Assembly: GCA_018699755.1 (NCBI GenBank)
Contig: JABIRQ010000199.1
Coordinates: 1 to 16,035, forward strand
Length of the DNA: 16,035 bases
Direction of reading: 5' to 3'
From: Rhodospirillaceae bacterium
GTDB taxonomy: Bacteria; Pseudomonadota; Alphaproteobacteria; CADEGL01
Below, in pieces: positions 15,428-16,035 of the stretch (its first letter is position 1; the number at the start of each line of letters is the position of its first letter). The notes below the pieces were generated by a model. That model had not been told where the DNA came from and made no database searches. It saw only the letters and a program-made list of their open reading frames with translations. A program made the translations under genes and the position numbers.

Positions 15428-16035
15428 ATGAAACCGATGAAACAACTCTTGATCGTCGCCGCGCTCTGCGCGTTGGGCTATCTGGCTTATGCCTATGGTT
15501 GGCCTCTCGTGTATTCGGCCGACAGCCGCCAAGCGGCTGAACAGGACGCCGCCAAGCCGCCTGTCCAAGTGCTCGTGCATCAGGTCGAATTGCGGCCGGA
15601 GCGCACGCGGATCGAAGCGGTGGGGACAGGCGAGGCAACCCTTTCGGCAACTCTGTTTCCCGCGACCGCGGGTGAAGTGGTGGGCATAGGAATCGCGCCC
15701 AACCGGAAGGTCGCCGAGGGCGATCTGCTGCTGGAACTGAACAGGCGCGCGGAGGAACTGGCGGTCGATCTGGCGAAGGTCCAACTGCGCCGCGCCCGCC
15801 AGCTTCTGCAACGCTACGAATCGACCGGCAACAGCGGTGTCGTGCCGGCATCGACGATAGACGACGCTCGCTCGGCAGTGGAAGAAGCGCGCATCGCCTT
15901 GCGCCAGGCCGAGGTGGACCTGACCGATCGAATGGTGATCGCACCCTTCGCTGGCCATGTCGGCATGACTGAGGTCGAAATCGGCGACCGCATCGGGCCG
16001 GACACTGCGATCACGACCCACGACGACCGGAGCAC
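15428..16035 (+). CDS. RND-type efflux periplasmic adaptor (HlyD/AcrA-like), 3'-truncated
   Basis: The first 202 codons of a membrane fusion protein, open to the right edge. An N-terminal basic and hydrophobic segment (about 4-24) is a signal anchor or signal peptide; no lipobox Cys is seen (Cys14 lies mid-helix). Then come the first lipoyl half (about 70-105, with FPATAGEVVGIGIAPNRKVAEG), a coiled-coil hairpin (about 106-165, with VVPASTIDDARSAVEEAR at its turn) and the second lipoyl half opening with APFAGHVGM (172-180). Such adaptors link an RND pump to an outer membrane channel in drug or solvent efflux. The pump gene is expected just downstream. The start at 15428 has no clear ribosome binding site; Met4 is an alternative. 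Confidence 0.88.
   Translation, partial: MKPMKQLLIVAALCALGYLAYAYGWPLVYSADSRQAAEQDAAKPPVQVLVHQVELRPERTRIEAVGTGEATLSATLFPATAGEVVGIGIAPNRKVAEGDLLLELNRRAEELAVDLAKVQLRRARQLLQRYESTGNSGVVPASTIDDARSAVEEARIALRQAEVDLTDRMVIAPFAGHVGMTEVEIGDRIGPDTAITTHDDRS

Noticed and set aside
1..16035. tRNA, rRNA, CRISPR array, insertion sequence or phage attachment site
   Set aside because: None was recognised on reading both strands; base composition looks even across the window, with no sign of recent insertion.

Overview
The window is GC-rich and densely packed, with the codon habits of a high-GC proteobacterium. It carries a nearly complete cytochrome cd1 (NirS-type) denitrification locus. Gene content and order (nirI divergent from nirS, then E-C-F-D-L-G-H-J-N), a TTG-N8-CAA FNR/NnrR-type box and a Paracoccus-like NirS N-terminal arm point to a denitrifying alphaproteobacterium. 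This taxonomic call is inference; no rRNA or marker gene is present.

Layout. Positions 1-1670 (minus) hold the start of nirI, a NosR/NirI-family membrane flavoprotein cut off by the window edge. Positions 1671-1816 are a divergent control region with one FNR-type palindrome centred at 1737.5 and -10-like hexamers placed symmetrically on both sides. Positions 1817-11373 (plus) are one operon-like run: nirS (nitrite reductase), a strong hairpin, then nirE, nirC, nirF, nirD, nirL, nirG, nirH, nirJ, nirN and a CbiX/SirB-like chelatase gene. From nirE onward every junction overlaps by 4-25 nt or leaves a gap of 8 nt or less. Converging on it (11408-15171, minus) are two overlapping half-transporter genes forming a heterodimeric ABC exporter. 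Positions 15172-15427 are a short divergent intergenic region with a 19-bp tandem repeat. The window ends in the first 202 codons of an RND-type periplasmic adaptor.

How the genes work together. NirE methylates uroporphyrinogen III to precorrin-2. Oxidation and iron insertion then give siroheme, and the operon-borne chelatase is a candidate for the iron step; no precorrin-2 dehydrogenase is visible. NirD/L/G/H decarboxylate siroheme, the radical SAM enzyme NirJ acts on the didecarboxysiroheme, and the exported proteins NirF and NirN finish heme d1. NirC is a small cytochrome c, probably for electron transfer. The d1 goes into NirS, which reduces nitrite to NO in the periplasm. Co-location implies shared induction by low oxygen and nitrogen oxides. 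The main points for a second look are the symmetric shared promoter, the chelatase whose intact His pair lies in the C-terminal half, the asymmetric ABC exporter, and the tandem operator-like repeat.
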